64,000 nucleotides of DNA from Hyperoodon ampullatus (GCA_949752795.1 OX457075.1:5694001-5758000), one strand, 5' to 3'; numbered from the stretch's first letter, positions 11,757-23,364 are shown. Translations and numbers: made by a program. The notes: a model not told the origin generated them from the letters alone.

Positions 11757-12230
11757 GCTAGGGTTCTACTGCTGCTGTAACAAATTGCCATAAACAGGGT
11801 TATAAACAGAATTTATTCCCTTATGAAGAGCAGACGTCCTAAAATGGGTCATCAGGGAGGTGTTCCTTCTGACTCTAGGGAATGATCTATTCCTTTGACT
11901 CGGCCAGCTTCTAGAGGCTTTCTGCATGCTTGGACTGTGACCCCTCCTCCATTTTCAAAGCCAGTAGCTCGGGATCTTCCAATCTGTCTCCCTGTCCCTC
12001 TGCTTCCATCCTCACATTGCCTCTAGCGGACTCTAACTTTCCAGCCTCCCTCTTATAAAGACCCTTATGATTACATTGGACCCATCCAGAAAATCTAACC
12101 CCCCATCTCAAGATTCTTAACTCAGTCACAATTGCAAAGTCCCTTTTGCCATGCCAGGTGACATAGTCACAGGTTTCAAAGGTTAGGACATGGACATCTC
12201 TGGGAGGTCATCATTCAGCCGACAAACTCT
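11757..12230 (-). mobile_element. MaLR solo LTR, antisense
   Basis: Antisense MLT1/MST-like LTR: starts with ctgctgctgtaacaaattgc (complement of the LTR 3' end), then cttctagaggctttctgcat, ccctcttataaagaccctta, catctcaagattcttaactc and acaggtttcaaaggttagg, ending in tcattcagccgac. About 470 bp, so near complete. Confidence 0.75.
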
Positions 12231-12744
12231 AAGGTCAGTTTGATATCCTCTTGTGTGTACTTAGTGGCCTGTGTTTCCCAGATCCCAAAATCTCTTCCTC
12301 TGCAAGCCTACCGTATTGTCTTTTTTGCCATTAATTTTTTCTGCAATTAAAACTTTTATCAAGAGACCTCTATTAAAATAAACTTGCAGTGTTAATGTAT
12401 AAAGCTGTCAGCTCTTCTTTTCATTCCTTGTCGACCTGCACCTATCTTGGAGATAAGGAGAAATCGTCTTTAGACCAATTCAATTTTATTAGGGGAGAAG
12501 ATGACACGAGAAGTTATATTGCCAGTGTGAGCCTGCATGGGGCTTTGCTGTAGGGACCTTAAGCGAGGTGGAACCACTGGTGGTCGGGGAGTCACATCCT
12601 AACAGTGAATAGTGGGAGTGTAGAAAGGCAGTGCTCAGGAGGAGAAAGAGGGTATGATGGCAGAAGTAGTAGGGAAGCAGATGCTCCTTCTCTGAAGAAT
12701 GTCTAGGAACAGCATCACTGCAGATAGCTAACATGAACAGAGCT

Positions 12745-13160
12745 TTGATGACATGTCCATGTAGTAGACTAAATTATTGGTCCTAATTCTTTATACTGCT
12801 TCCCATTCAAATCCATGTCCTTGGCCATAGAACTTTTAAATTCCTCCACCAGAGACAGACTATAATTCCCTGGTCCTTGATTTGGGGCTCATCCATATGA
12901 CTTGTTTGGCCAACAAGATGTCACCAGATGAGAGGGAATCGGGGGCTTAGTGAACTTGCTTGTTTGGGTTTGCCCTCTTGTGCTTCTGCCATAGGAGTAG
13001 GAGACTATTCCTGCCTGGCCCAAGGAGGATAAGAAAAACATGGAGCAGCCCAGTGCAACGTGCACTTGGAGTTGCTCCCCCTGGATTCACAGACATATGA
13101 GAGATCAACGCTGATCGTTTCATGCCATCGAAATTTTTGTGATTGTTTATGTCAGGTTGC
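12745..13160 (+). mobile_element. Old LTR-like repeat (MaLR type)
   Basis: Contains ggtccttgatttggggctc, atatgacttgtttggccaac and catggagcagcccagtgc, in the order of an old MaLR-like LTR, with a degenerate 3' end (tcatgccatcgaaatttttg). Subfamily uncertain. Confidence 0.45.
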
Positions 13161-13179
13161 TTATTTCCTGAGCCAGTCA

Positions 13180-13365
13180 GAAGTCATTCTAAATGTTTTA
13201 CATGTATTAATTCATCTCAACCTCCCCTCAGTCTTACAGAGTAGATATTATTCTCTCTATTTTGCAGATGAGGAAACTGAGACATCGGGCCATTAAGAAA
13301 CTTGCTCAAGGCCATGCAACTAATAGGTGTTGGAGCTACAATTTGAATTTAGGTAGTATTGAGTT
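13180..13365 (-). mobile_element. MIR SINE, antisense
   Basis: Clear MIR complement: attaattcatctcaacctcc, ttttgcagatgaggaaactg, cttgctcaaggccatgcaac and the B-box region tgaatttaggtag. Confidence 0.85.
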
Positions 13366-14147
13366 CTTAAAATTAACTACAGGATTATACTCTGGTCAAC
13401 AGAAGTTTCCTTCCTTTCTCTCTTCTACTCTTTATGGTCCATTTTCAATCTGTTTTAAACTATTGGGGTTTTAAATCTTTCTATGTGCATATCAGGTGAG
13501 AAATCCACCGGGCTGAGTCTGGGGTCCTGGGTTCTGATCCCACTACCAATAAGGAATGCAAGATTGCCCAAATAGGAACAATCTAGAAGAAAAAAGATAT
13601 CTTATTTGCCAATTCATGACCCACATTTTCAAGACCTGATCCAGTGAACAATACAGTGGAAAAACAAGGACATGTGCCCGGAAATCAACCGTGGGTGGCT
13701 CAGTGGATAGCCAGGAAATGCCCAATTCCAGAGAACTGGCTGTGTTTGAGCTTTTTATAAATAATACTTTTTCTTGGTCTCAGACTCCTAAAAAGGAGAG
13801 TTTTATTCTTTTTGGAAACATTTGGAAGCTGAGTTCATAGGAGGATGATAGAAGCCTAAGAGGTCAGTGGTCATTTACAGATGAGACTTAAGGAACCCAA
13901 AACATGAATCTGAACACAGACACTGCAAAGTGGGATTTCCGTGAGGCAAATAGTTGGCAAAGGCTGGAAAGAGACCCGAGGAGGTTCAGATGTTTCTCGA
14001 TAAAAACAGGAGGCCCACAAGTCTACTGAGACTCAAAAGAAATAAAAGATTTAGGAATTACTGACCAGGGACAATGAGAAATATAACTTTGCAAGAATTT
14101 TTAAAAAATGTGTGTGTGTGTCGCATATATGGTATCTGCTATCTTTA

Positions 14148-14495
14148 TAAAAATTTATTTATTTTTTAAAATTTTATATTGGAGTATACTTGATTAACAG
14201 TGTTGTGTTAGTATCAGGTGAATAGCAAAGTGATTCAGTTATACATATACATATAACTATTCTTTTTCAAATTCTTTTCCCATTTAGGTTATTACAGAAT
14301 ACTGAGCAGAGTTCCCTGCCACTATACAGTAGGTCCTTGTTGGTCATCTATTTTAAATATAGCCGTGTGTACATGTCAGTCCCCAGCTCCCAATATATCC
14401 CTCCATACGCCCCCACCCCCCATAACCATTAGTTCTTTCTCTAAGTCTGTGAGTCTGTTTCTGTTTTGTAAATAAGTTCATTTGTATCTTCTGTC
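14148..14495 (-). mobile_element. L1 3' UTR fragment, antisense
   Basis: Antisense L1 3' end: attggagtatacttgattaa, gtgttgtgttagtatcaggt, gttccctgccactatacag and ccccaccccccataaccatt. It is truncated at 14495 and carries no ORF2 coding sequence. Confidence 0.85.
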
Positions 14496-14640
14496 TGGCT
14501 GTGATTGGTAGTTAAAAGCAAGCTGATAATGTTATTGTGGGAATTATCAAGGTAGCAGAGAGCCAGGAAGACTATTTCTACTGTTCAGTCTTGGATGATG
14601 AGGATGAGAATAGTCATGATGACGTCCACCAGCATTTATT

Positions 14641-14644
14641 TATT

Positions 14645-14675
<31 letters not shown>

Positions 14676-14873
14676 TGTGGTACACGGGCCTCTCACTGTT
14701 GTGGCCTCTCCCGTTGCAGAGCACAGGCTCCGGACACGCAGGCTCAGCGGCCATGGCTCACGGGCCCAGCCGCTCCGCGGTATGTGGGATCTTCCCGGAC
14801 CGGGGCACGAACCCGTGTCCCCTGCATCAGCAGGCAGACTCCCAACCACTGCGCCACCAGGGAAGGGAAGCCC
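14641..14873 (-). mobile_element. CHR-2-type SINE with TTTA-repeat tail
   Basis: Antisense full-length SINE whose A tail has become a (TTTA)n microsatellite (14641-14674). Target-site duplication ccaccagcatttatt at 14626-14640 and 14874-14888. The head carries an extra cttccc unit (ccagggaagggaagccc). It interrupts the 3' end of a MIR. Confidence 0.94.
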
Positions 14874-15070
14874 CCACCAGCATTTATTGTATTGAGTTCT
14901 TTATGCGTTACTTGATTTAATTTTTCAAAGCAACCCTGGAAGGAAGATACTAATATCTCTTTGACAGATGCAGGGTTTGAGACTTATAGAGGTTACATGA
15001 TTCTCAAGTCACAGGGTGTCAGTGGTGGGACTAGTATTCAAGTACAGAAAGTTTGACTTCGTGCCTCTTA
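14874..15070 (-). mobile_element. MIR SINE, antisense
   Basis: MIR complement running directly from the SINE insertion site: agcatttattgtattgagtt, ttgacagatgcagggtttg, agaggttacatgattctcaa and a final cgtgcctctta. The younger SINE split off the extreme 3' end of this element. Confidence 0.8.
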
Positions 15071-17017
15071 ACAAACAGAAAAACTTATAAAAACAGAGGA
15101 AGTGGTTTCCATTTTGGAAAATAAAAGCAGAGGTGACAGACTCCCTTGGAATTTCTGTAATAGATGAAAGGGCACACATATTGCTGGCTGATGAGGAAAC
15201 CTGTGATATATGTGAAAAAGGGTAACCTGTTCAGCTCTTGACAACCCCATCTCCCTGACTGTCCCAGGGTGAGTATATAAGGGACCTCAGTCCTCCATGG
15301 CTTCTACCGTGTTGATCCAGCCTATCCAATATAAACTCTATCCTCTAGCTGCTTGACCCTTTGCCCCTCAGAATGCACCCTCATGCCAGGTGAGGGCTGA
15401 CCAAGGCAGGAAGAGGACCGGCATTAGAACAGGGGCAGGGGAAGCGTTCTGTAAGGCCAGGAGCCAGAGCAGGAAGTTCTCTCCAAGACAGTGAAAAGTA
15501 TCAGGGAAGCAGGAGCAGACTAAGCCAAAATCAGAACCAAAAAAAGCAGAGTCTTGGAAGAGTCAGAGGTGGATATCAAAGTCAAATCTTTGGAGTCAGA
15601 AAATCAAACCAAGAAAAATAGGTTAGGGACAAAGTGGGTTTGCAACCAGGGCGATTATCTTGAATGCAGCTTGGTGTTTGAAATGGACTTCTGCAAGCCT
15701 GGAGGGCGTGATGCGTGAATGTATTCATTCTGCAGGAAGGACCAGGCTGAGGTTGGCACGGCTGTGACTGGGGCCAAAGCTTAAGTCCTGCTCTGTGTGA
15801 TGGAGGCTTAAACCCTGCATCCACAGCTTGCCAATTGCTCCCCCCAGGAAGCCTGTTCCTTAAATCACTAGCTGCTCGCTGAAATCAAGCCCCCAAATGA
15901 GCTGGCCATCAGGAACTACAATGCAATCATAATGTCTGATCATAAGGATCTTCGATAATTTGTATTTCTGCTGAAGCCTCCTTTTCCACCAAGGCCATCA
16001 GTTGTTACTCCCAGACATCAACACAAGCCCACATGACCCCGACTTCCCCCTTTTCCCACCCATTGCCCAGGCCCAGGTTTGCAGTCACACCAGCTTCCCC
16101 TGGCTCCATTTCTGTCACCTCTGTGTGGCATGTCCTGGATGCAGAAGGAAATCTTCTCGGGACAATGGAGACTTCTTTAGGGGTAACAGAGGTTGACAGA
16201 ATGAACTGCTGTCCAAGGTACCTGTTTTGTTGTTCTTTGTTTTGGGTTTTTTTTTTTTTTTTTTTTTTTTGCTTGTTTCTCTCAAATTAATTATTAATTC
16301 CCTCACATCTTTTCTACTCTGGCTTACATTACAAGAAGTTGACCCATGAAAACTACATTTCTCTAAAGCTCTCCTGCTAAGTTTTTGGGTCCAGCTACTG
16401 GGAATCATTGGCAGGAGCCTGGAGGGTAGAAGGAAGGGAGACGCCAGGGAACTTCTCTCCCTCACCCCCTCTGCTTTGGGCTGCATCTCTGGAAGGGACT
16501 GTGTCTCCCCCATGGTACCAGCTCCCGTCAAACTACACCTCTCTTTGGGCCCAGCTCCCACGGGTGGCCCCCGGCATGGGTCCAGCTTCCACTGCATAGC
16601 TCTACCTCCTAAGCTCCTTGTGTTTCTCCAGATCTAGGGGTGACTGATGGTGGTTTCCTCAAATTGCTAAATCTCTGGGTTGCCTCCCAGGGCCGTCTTT
16701 GAAATTTCAGGCCCTCCAATATCTTCCAACTATTTCCCCATGCTGAAATACTTCTGTTGGCAGGAACCTGCCTGATACACACTGAAAGGCCAACCAACTG
16801 GTGTAGGTATAGGAAAAGCGTAGAGAAAAGAAGATTATAGGGCACTAACGCAGACTTTGGAATTGCTGATTTTTCCCTGGGTTTGACCCTGATGCTGCTG
16901 GGTGGGCAGGAGGCCGAATGGGCCTAATTCATGGTTCCAAATGTGGTGGCCACTCACTTCTACAGATTACCCAAGTTCCTTGCTGCCCTGGAGATCAGAC
17001 CTGCCCTGGGCCAAATT
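15071..17017. other. Unassigned except for a poly-T tract
   Basis: Contains a TATA-like gtatataaggg at 15272-15282 without supporting promoter context, and a 160-codon minus-strand frame at 16115-16597 that includes a lysine run coming from the poly-T; rejected as a gene. Confidence 0.55.
16246..16271. repeat. Poly-T tract without a SINE body
   Basis: A run of about 23 T bases. The flanking bases are not SINE; no head or tRNA-like part follows. It may be a severely truncated retroposon tail or slippage. Confidence 0.9.
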
Positions 17018-17030
17018 TCCCAGGAGGAGA

Positions 17031-17247
17031 TTTTTTTTTTTTTTTTTTTTTTTTTGCGTTACGCAGGCCTCTCACTGTTGTGGCCTCTCCCGTTGCGGAG
17101 CACAGGCTCCGGACACGCAGGCTCAGCGGCCATGGCTCACGGGCCCAGCTGCTCTGCGGCATGTGGGATCTTCCCAGACCAGGGCACGAACCCGTGTCCC
17201 TTGCATTGGCAGGCAGACTCCCAACCACTGCGCCACCAGGGAGGCCC
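17031..17247 (-). mobile_element. CHR-2-type SINE
   Basis: Antisense copy with poly-T at 17031-17055 and a normal body to gggaggccc. Target-site duplication tcccaggaggaga at 17018-17030 and 17248-17260, perfect. Confidence 0.95.
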
Positions 17248-17887
17248 TCCCAGGAGGAGATTGGTCTGGACCCCTTCCTTCTGCATAAGTGGTCTCGAAA
17301 TGCCTTGTTTTCAGGAATTTTTTTTGTCATTGAGATTCAACTACTGTCATAAAATATCTTCATCACAATAAAACCACAAAGTACAAAGTTACTGTTCTGC
17401 ACCGCATCACAGAAGGATGCACAGACATTATTCAAATGTGTTCAGGGCAATTGCCACACAGACACTTGCAGCAGGCGGATGGGACTTAAAAATAGCACAT
17501 TCCATTAAAAGGAAGAAAAGACTCTTTGGAAACAAAATAAGTGACTGTTCTGTTTTGTCCCTTTTTTATACAGACACCAGCCCCCTCAGCAGACTCTTTG
17601 CAGAACGGTGGTTTTCCAGGAAATGTAAGGGACAGGCGGTGATGATACCAAGTGGATCCAGGGAAAGGGGAAGAGACAGAGCTGTGGGCAGGAGAGGGTG
17701 AGACCACCGCCCCTCCCCTGCCTGCTGTCTCCCCACAGAACTTCCCTGCCTTAGGGAGAGTACCTGTGATGGCTGGTGCACAGGGGCCTGTCTGGAGAAA
17801 GGCTGCAGTACCTGGTATTGGAGGGGGAGAAGAAGGGAGGGACTTTGTAAAACTTCAAGGTGCCAGCGATTTAGAGAGGTTTTGTCA

Positions 17888-17908
17888 TTGTTTGTTTGTT
17901 TGTTTGTC
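17888..17908. repeat. (TTTG)n microsatellite
   Basis: About five units of gttt, followed by a diverged MIR-like segment. Confidence 0.85.
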
Positions 17909-17914
17909 ATACTT

Positions 17915-18045
17915 CCCTACTTATGTTACAAATGGAGAACTTAGAACCCAAAGAACCAATTGACTGGACTTGGCCAAGGTGCCTCAGCTACTTAGGGGCA
18001 CAGTCAGAACTTGGAGTCCCAAACCAATGTTCTTTACCCTCTAAC
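17915..18045 (-). mobile_element. MIR-like SINE, antisense
   Basis: Diverged MIR complement: acaaatggagaacttagaac, ggccaaggtgcctcagc, gggcacagtcagaacttgg. The usual gatgaggaaactgag core is altered. Confidence 0.45.
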
Positions 18046-18087
18046 TTGGTGCAGTATTGAGTCTGTCTACCAAAAAAAAAAAAAAAG

Positions 18088-18550
18088 TATAATGTGAGAG
18101 CTGTGAGTTAAGTTTTATTTGAGGCAAAATGAGGACTATAGCCCGGGAGACAGCATCTCAGATAGCTCTGAGGAACTGCTCCAAAGGTGGGGACAGGGGG
18201 GTCAGTATTACATATGATTTTAGTGAAGGGGGTATGTGCAATCAAGTACACATTTTGGCAGAAGGTGGCTGCTACCCACGAGGAGCAGATGTCTCTGTTC
18301 ATGATTTTAGTGCTTTTCTAGATATGAGAAGTTGCAAGGATTTGGGCTCATAAAATCTTCTGAAGATCTCTAACTACCTGAGGCCTGTTCTTCCAGTTTT
18401 TCCCAGAGCACAGAGGGTCTCATTCCTGATCTCCACCCTGAACTCCTTTGAGGGTGTGTTGAAGGTCAGGGACTGAAGTGGCTACTGACTTCATCCTTGT
18501 AGAGGCAGATGGTGAATGCCAATTTTTAGGTGCAAGTCTAAAAAAAGCTC
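18088..18550 (-). mobile_element. ERV-like solo LTR, antisense
   Basis: On the minus strand this reads like a retroviral LTR 3' half: a stretch ending tttgcctcaaataaaact, with an AATAAA signal, followed by taactcacagctctcac at the putative end. The complement (gagctgtgagttaagtttta, gaggcaaaatgaggactata, cagcatctcagatagctctg) resembles a cetartiodactyl ERV LTR I recall but cannot name. No internal region or coding remnant is present. It is preceded by a 14 bp poly-A at 18070-18084. Confidence 0.5.
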
Positions 18551-18603
18551 ATGTGTAATAACTTGAATTTCAATTCTTCATCCCACTTATCTCAATAAAG
18601 CTG

Positions 18604-19017
18604 GGATGGATGGATGGATGGATAGATAGATGGATGGCTAGGTAGATAGATAGATAGATGGATAGATAGGTGTGTGGGTGGGTAGATACATAGGTAAATA
18701 GATAGATGGATAGATGGATGGATGGATAGATAGAAAGATAGATAGATGATAGATAGATGGCTAGATAGATGGCTAGATGGATAGATAAATGGATGGATAG
18801 ATAGATGGATAGATAGATAAATAGATGATAAATAGATAGATAGATAGATAAGTAGATAGATGGATAGATGGATGGATGGATAGATAGAAAGATAGATGAT
18901 AGATGGCTAGACAGATAAATGGATAGATGGATAGATAAATGGATGGATAGATAGGAGTATAGATAGATAAATAGATGATAGATAGACAGATAGATAGATA
19001 GATAGGTAGATAGATTA
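18604..19017. repeat. GGAT/GATA tetranucleotide array, about 410 bp
   Basis: Long imperfect array of ggat and gata units with sporadic variants (gatgg, gcta, gtgtgtgggtgg near 18670). Several higher-order stretches repeat (for example gatagatggctagatagat). A 170-residue frame on the minus strand made of YLSIYLSIY-like text is only the repeat translated. Likely length-polymorphic. Confidence 0.98.
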
Positions 19018-19089
19018 TTCACTCCCACACATACGTAATAGGAAGGTTCCCACTCAGAAGCTGATGCAGAGTAGAAGTGCACAGAGGAT

Positions 19090-19290
19090 CAGACAAACAC
19101 TGGGAAATCTCAGTGCCAGTCCCTCCTGGTCACTTGTAGATGAAGGAATTGGGGCTAGTTCTATGACCCTGCTGAGCTTCATTTTTCTCATCAGCAAATT
19201 GGGCATAAAGGCACAAGCCGTCAGTACTTCATAGGGAGTATGCTACTAAAATGAATCAAAGTGTAGAAAAATGTGGAAAATATGGCATGT
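19090..19290 (+). mobile_element. MIR SINE
   Basis: Diverged MIR: tctatgaccctgctgagctt, catttttctcatcagcaaat and tgggcataaaggcac match the MIR mid and 3' core in order. Confidence 0.6.
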
Positions 19291-19314
19291 TTACAGATAT
19301 TAGAAAAGAAGCAG

Positions 19315-19531
19315 GGGTGAGCAAACTTTATCTGAAGGGCCAGATAGTAAATATTTTAGGTTTTTAGGCCAAATACATTCTCTATTGCAACTTCTCAACT
19401 CTGCTATCATAGCACAAAAACAACAATGGACAATACCTAAATGAATGAATGTTCTGGGTTCCAATAAAACTTTATTTACAAAACAGACACAGGGTCAAAT
19501 TTAGCCTGTGGGTTATAGGTTGCCGATCCCT
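19315..19531 (+). mobile_element. hAT-Charlie non-autonomous DNA transposon
   Basis: A compact MER-type element bounded by caggggtgagcaaac on the left and ggttgccgatccctg on the right, whose complement starts cagggatcggcaac, so terminal inverted repeats are visible. Inside: gaagggccagatagtaaata, caatggacaatacctaaatg, ccaataaaactttatttaca. The neighbouring 8-mers (aaaagaag, agagaaag) may be a decayed target-site duplication. A piece of the same family lies at 22745-22807. Strand is nominal. Confidence 0.8.
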
Positions 19532-21252
19532 GAGAGAAAGTCCTCCCACTCTGTTCAGTGCATCTTCACTGAAAATGCCTCCTTGCTTCTCCTCCACCAC
19601 ATCCCTTCCCTGTCCCAGGGCTTGATGACTCAGCCACAGCCTTATTTTTGGAGTGCCAGCTTTTGAAGGCAAAACATAGCTCACTAGAGGGGTTTTAAGA
19701 CACATAGTCATCTGCACCAGAGGAAGGAAAAGCTAAAAGCGCATTTATAACCATTTATAGCCACAGTCACAGCCAGCCTCCTTTATGAATATGTTTATGT
19801 CTGCATTTCAACTCCCAGCCACACACATAAAGTGATGCAGAGAAGGAAACAGAGTCGTGGATGGAAAGACACGTCAGTGGATTTCATTGACGCTGTAACA
19901 CAGGACGAGATATAAGCATAAACAACAACTCTGGATATTTATAGCCCAGCTCTAACTTTTTAAAGCACATTCACATTTATTTTCAGTTATCATAAGATTA
20001 AGAAGGAGTTTTTACAGATTTGAGAGAAAGATTCTTAGCTAAAGTCACAGCCCGATGGGCTTGTAGATCTTGGGGTGAGAGAAGCTCAGAGACTGTCTTG
20101 TGGACCCAGCCAAGCACTCCCCCTCAGAATGAGACCTGGGTTGGCCACAGAACGCTCTTCAGCCATGGTCATGCTTCTTCCCAATGCCCTGCCGGAGAGT
20201 CGTGGACACCATCTTCCTTGAGGACATGATCGTCTTCCCCCGATTGAGTCCCCTTGATCGATTAAGTCAAAATGAAGAGGATTTTAAATGTTCTGGGATG
20301 GGTGGAGGAACACATAAATCAATCCTCACAAGGAACTGGGGATTGGATGAGGCTGGATTGATTATTTCTCAGATCATGGGTGGATTAGTCATCTGTAAGC
20401 TGGAATCAGAAATGCTCCCCAGGCTAAAACATGAAGTTAGACGATTTCCACTGAATTTATGGTAGAGGTCCCCAGCCTTGGAACAGGAGAGGCAGACACC
20501 TCAGAAGAAGGGTAGGGGAAGGAGCCCAGACACTGACTTCATCTTGAAAGAAGAGTGGAGATGCTTCACAGTGGGGTCAGAATAACTAAATCAGGTAGCT
20601 GATGAATATGCTTCAGAAAACTAAAGAGGGTACCAACATGGAGAGATTTCTTCAATGGCTGGGCCACACAAGCCACACAGAAATAAATTGCCTGTAACAC
20701 AGGTGCAGGGTAGTTTTGACCCCAGGGGAAGAGCACAGGACGCATATAAAAGTGTCTTCTTATCCACGGGCACCTGACGTTGGGAGACCACCTTGGCGGT
20801 CAAACACAAGTAAAGATTGGAAAGGTTCTGAAAAGAGCTAAAAAGCCCATTTGAACTACTAACCGAATACCCACACATATACTAAGCTGTCGTCTTATAC
20901 CTTTGCCTGGCATCCACCTGAAACCAGCCGTTGTTGAAATCTAAGCTGGGAATCATGGAGAAATGAGGATGGGGCTAAGCCCAATTTATAATCGCGTGTG
21001 GTCAATGAGCATTTATTGCCATAAATTGAATGTAAATACACAATTTGTCAAGCACTCCTTGTACTTAAAATTTCTCATGATTTTAATTCTGTCAATATTG
21101 ACTGCTTCACTTAAACCCTCTGGTTTACATGTAATGAATCCTTGCTTTTCTAAGGCAAAAAAGCAAGGATTTCCTGATTTAGAAAGCTGAAAGGCATTTT
21201 CCCTTAGACACATTGCAGTGTATTAAAATTCTTCAAGAACTTTGGTGTTCAA
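19532..21252. other. Unassigned, 1.7 kb
   Basis: No transposon recognised. Short self-complementary patch at 21120-21185 (ccttgcttttctaaggc against gcaaggatttcctgatttag), weak. Confidence 0.5.
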
Positions 21253-21313
21253 GAGCACGTGGGCCTTTCTGACTGTGCAAGCTGAGCACGTGGGCCTTTC
21301 TGACTGTGCAAGC
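21253..21313. repeat. 31 bp tandem duplication
   Basis: Unit starting gagcacgtgggcctttctga at 21253-21283, repeated from 21284 to 21313 without a mismatch over 30 bases. Each unit holds a palindromic CACGTG (E-box core). Not part of any repeat family I recognise. Confidence 0.97.
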
Positions 21314-21433
21314 CGCCTAACTCTACTGTGGAGCATTGTTTCTCTGAAAAGTTGTTCCAAACAACTGATTTATAAATGGCTGCTGTCCCTGAGGGTCAGT
21401 TTTAAGTTTAGGACTGCAGGTCTGTGCACACAG

Positions 21434-21480
21434 GTGTGTGTGTGTGTGTGTGTGTGCATGTGTGTGTACGTGTGTGTGTT
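21434..21480. repeat. (GT)n microsatellite
   Basis: Interrupted tg repeat of about 45 bp with catg and acg interruptions. Confidence 0.95.
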
Positions 21481-22611
21481 TATTCAACACCTCCCCAGTC
21501 CCGTTGCTGTCCCACAGAATGAATACCCAGAAGCCTGATCTTCAAATCATTGTTTTGTTTTTTTAAAGGCCTCATATGCATATATATATATACATATATA
21601 TTCACTTATTTCCATGGCTCCCCATCCCCCATCAAATGAAAAACTGTCTGTCAGAAATCAATGCTTCCAGCAGCACCTTGTTCTCTCAGCCCATATGTCC
21701 CTGAAGGAAGCTGCAGTGCCACCCATGGGCTTCGTCTCTATTGTGTGGACTAAATAGAATCACTGAAGCTATATTTCTTTTCTATTTTAAACAGCAGCAA
21801 GACAGAAATGGGGGAGAAACAGAGCCATGCGGTTATTTCTTGATTTTGCTCACAACGGGGGGATGAAACATGCTCCCGCTCAGTGAAGTGAGTGAAAGCC
21901 TTCAATGCAGCTCAGGTCAGTTCAGGCAACAATGGATCAATTCAGTGCCGAGGACACCAGGAGAAGAAAAGGTCCAGGGAACAGGTTTTACCCCCACCCC
22001 CTTCTCAAAACTGTGAATTTCTTCTTCTGGGAGGTAAGAGGAAGAAGAGGAGGCCATTAGAAAAAATGCATTAAAAATATATCAAATTAATATAATCTTT
22101 TTTTTCCTCTTTGTAGCTGATAATTTTGCTTCATGACCTATGATTTGTTTCTAGGTTAACTCCAAACTTTGAAAACCATTGAACAATGCTTACATCATTA
22201 AGACTACATAATTTTAATGTCTGACAAAATGTTATTCTCATCTTCCATGGACATATTTCATGTTTCCTGACTCTTTTTCTTTCAATATTCTGATCTGATT
22301 AAAAGTAAGAATAAAAAAGGAAAGCAAAAAGAAAGGAAGAAAGAGAATATTCAGCTTCTCTCTTCTACTTAGGAGTCCCTCAAGGAAATAGATGCCAAGA
22401 ATTAGTCTTCTCTGCTACCCTCTTTGGTCTTAACCTGGGTGTGCAGAATCACTTTTGCCGTCTGCAACTGTATTTCCAGGACAAATCAGGGTCTCTGTTC
22501 CTCAGAGTTCCTGGGGATAAATTCATGTCCACAGAAGGTCTCATAGAATACTAGAATATACAAGGATTGAAGGCACTGGAAGGTTTCACTTCTTATATTG
22601 AAAAAGAAAAG

Positions 22612-22657
22612 GACTTCCCTGGTGGTCCAGTGGGAAAGAATTTATGTACATATGTAC

Positions 22658-22688
<31 letters not shown>

Positions 22689-22740
22689 TTTACACAACAT
22701 TGTTAACTAACTATACCTCTATTAAAAAAAGAAAAATAAA
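22612..22740 (+). mobile_element. SINE head fragment, (TA)n repeat and L1 3' end
   Basis: Mosaic. A 34 bp CHR-type head (gacttccctggtggtccagt ... aagaattta) ends abruptly at about 22645. A tacata/ta repeat follows at 22646-22690. Then comes a short sense L1 terminus (acacaacattgttaactaac, then ctctattaaaaaaag). Confidence 0.7.
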
Positions 22741-22744
22741 GAGA

Positions 22745-22807
22745 GCCGTAGACAATACGTAAAGGAATGGACATGGCTATGTTTCAATAAAACTTTATTT
22801 ATAAAAA
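22745..22807 (+). mobile_element. hAT-Charlie element fragment
   Basis: 63 bp piece (gccgtagacaatacgtaaag ... ttcaataaaactttatttat) from the interior of the same family as the complete element at 19315-19531. Truncated on both sides; a SINE follows directly. Confidence 0.75.
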
Positions 22808-22808
22808 A

Positions 22809-23170
22809 GGACTTCCCTGGTGGTCCACTGGTTAAGAATTTGCCTTCCAATGCAGGGGACAAGGGTTCGATCCTTGGTGGTGGAACTAAGATCCCACATG
22901 CCACGGGACAACTAAGCCCGAGCGCCACAACTACTGAGTTTGCGCGTGCCTCAGCAAGAGAGCCCGCATGCCGCAAACTACAGAGCCCATGTGCCCTGGA
23001 GTCTGGGTGCCACAACTAGAGAGAGAAAGCATGCACTCCACAACTAGAGAGAAGCATGCACGCCAGAATGAAGAGTCCGCACCGCAATGCAACACCTCGC
23101 AACTAAGACCCGACGCAGCCAAAAAAATAAATAAAATAAATAAAATAATAAATATTAAAAAAAAAAAAAC
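22809..23170 (+). mobile_element. CHR-1-type long SINE
   Basis: Long form with canonical B box (gggttcgatccttgg), several internal gccacaactactg and gcatgcactcc type units, the end caagacccgacgcagcc-like, and an (AAAT)n plus poly-A tail to 23170. Confidence 0.92.
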
Positions 23171-23364
23171 TAGTGTGATTTGAAAAGAACTAGGCAGCAG
23201 AACTTAGTGGATCTTTCCCCTGGGGCCAAAATGAAATGGTGGTTTAAGCTGATCTGCTGAGAGAAGGGATGATTGTGTGTTTGCTTGAGAGGCCAGGGGT
23301 GGGAAGAGAGGCTGAATAATCAAGATCGCCCATCCATAGAGTTCACTATATCTGTGCTCTAATG

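Noticed and set aside
15272..15282. TATA box gtatataaggg as promoter
   Set aside because: Isolated motif with no downstream exon, CpG island or initiator context.
16246..16271. Another SINE at the poly-T tract
   Set aside because: No SINE body or target duplication beside it.
16115..16597. 160-codon minus-strand frame
   Set aside because: Includes a lysine run from a poly-T tract and shows no family signature; likely chance.
18088..18550. Intact endogenous retrovirus
   Set aside because: Only an LTR-like segment is present; no gag, pol or env remnant adjoins it.
18604..19017. CRISPR-like direct repeats
   Set aside because: Tetranucleotide microsatellite with no spacer structure, in mammalian DNA.
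18570..19082. 170-codon frame of YLSIYLSIY repeats, the longest in the window
   Set aside because: Simple tetranucleotide repeat translated; no non-repetitive flank of coding character.
21120..21185. Hairpin terminator or small RNA at the ccttgctttt/aaaagcaagg palindrome
   Set aside because: Short imperfect palindrome without flanking support; common by chance in 64 kb.
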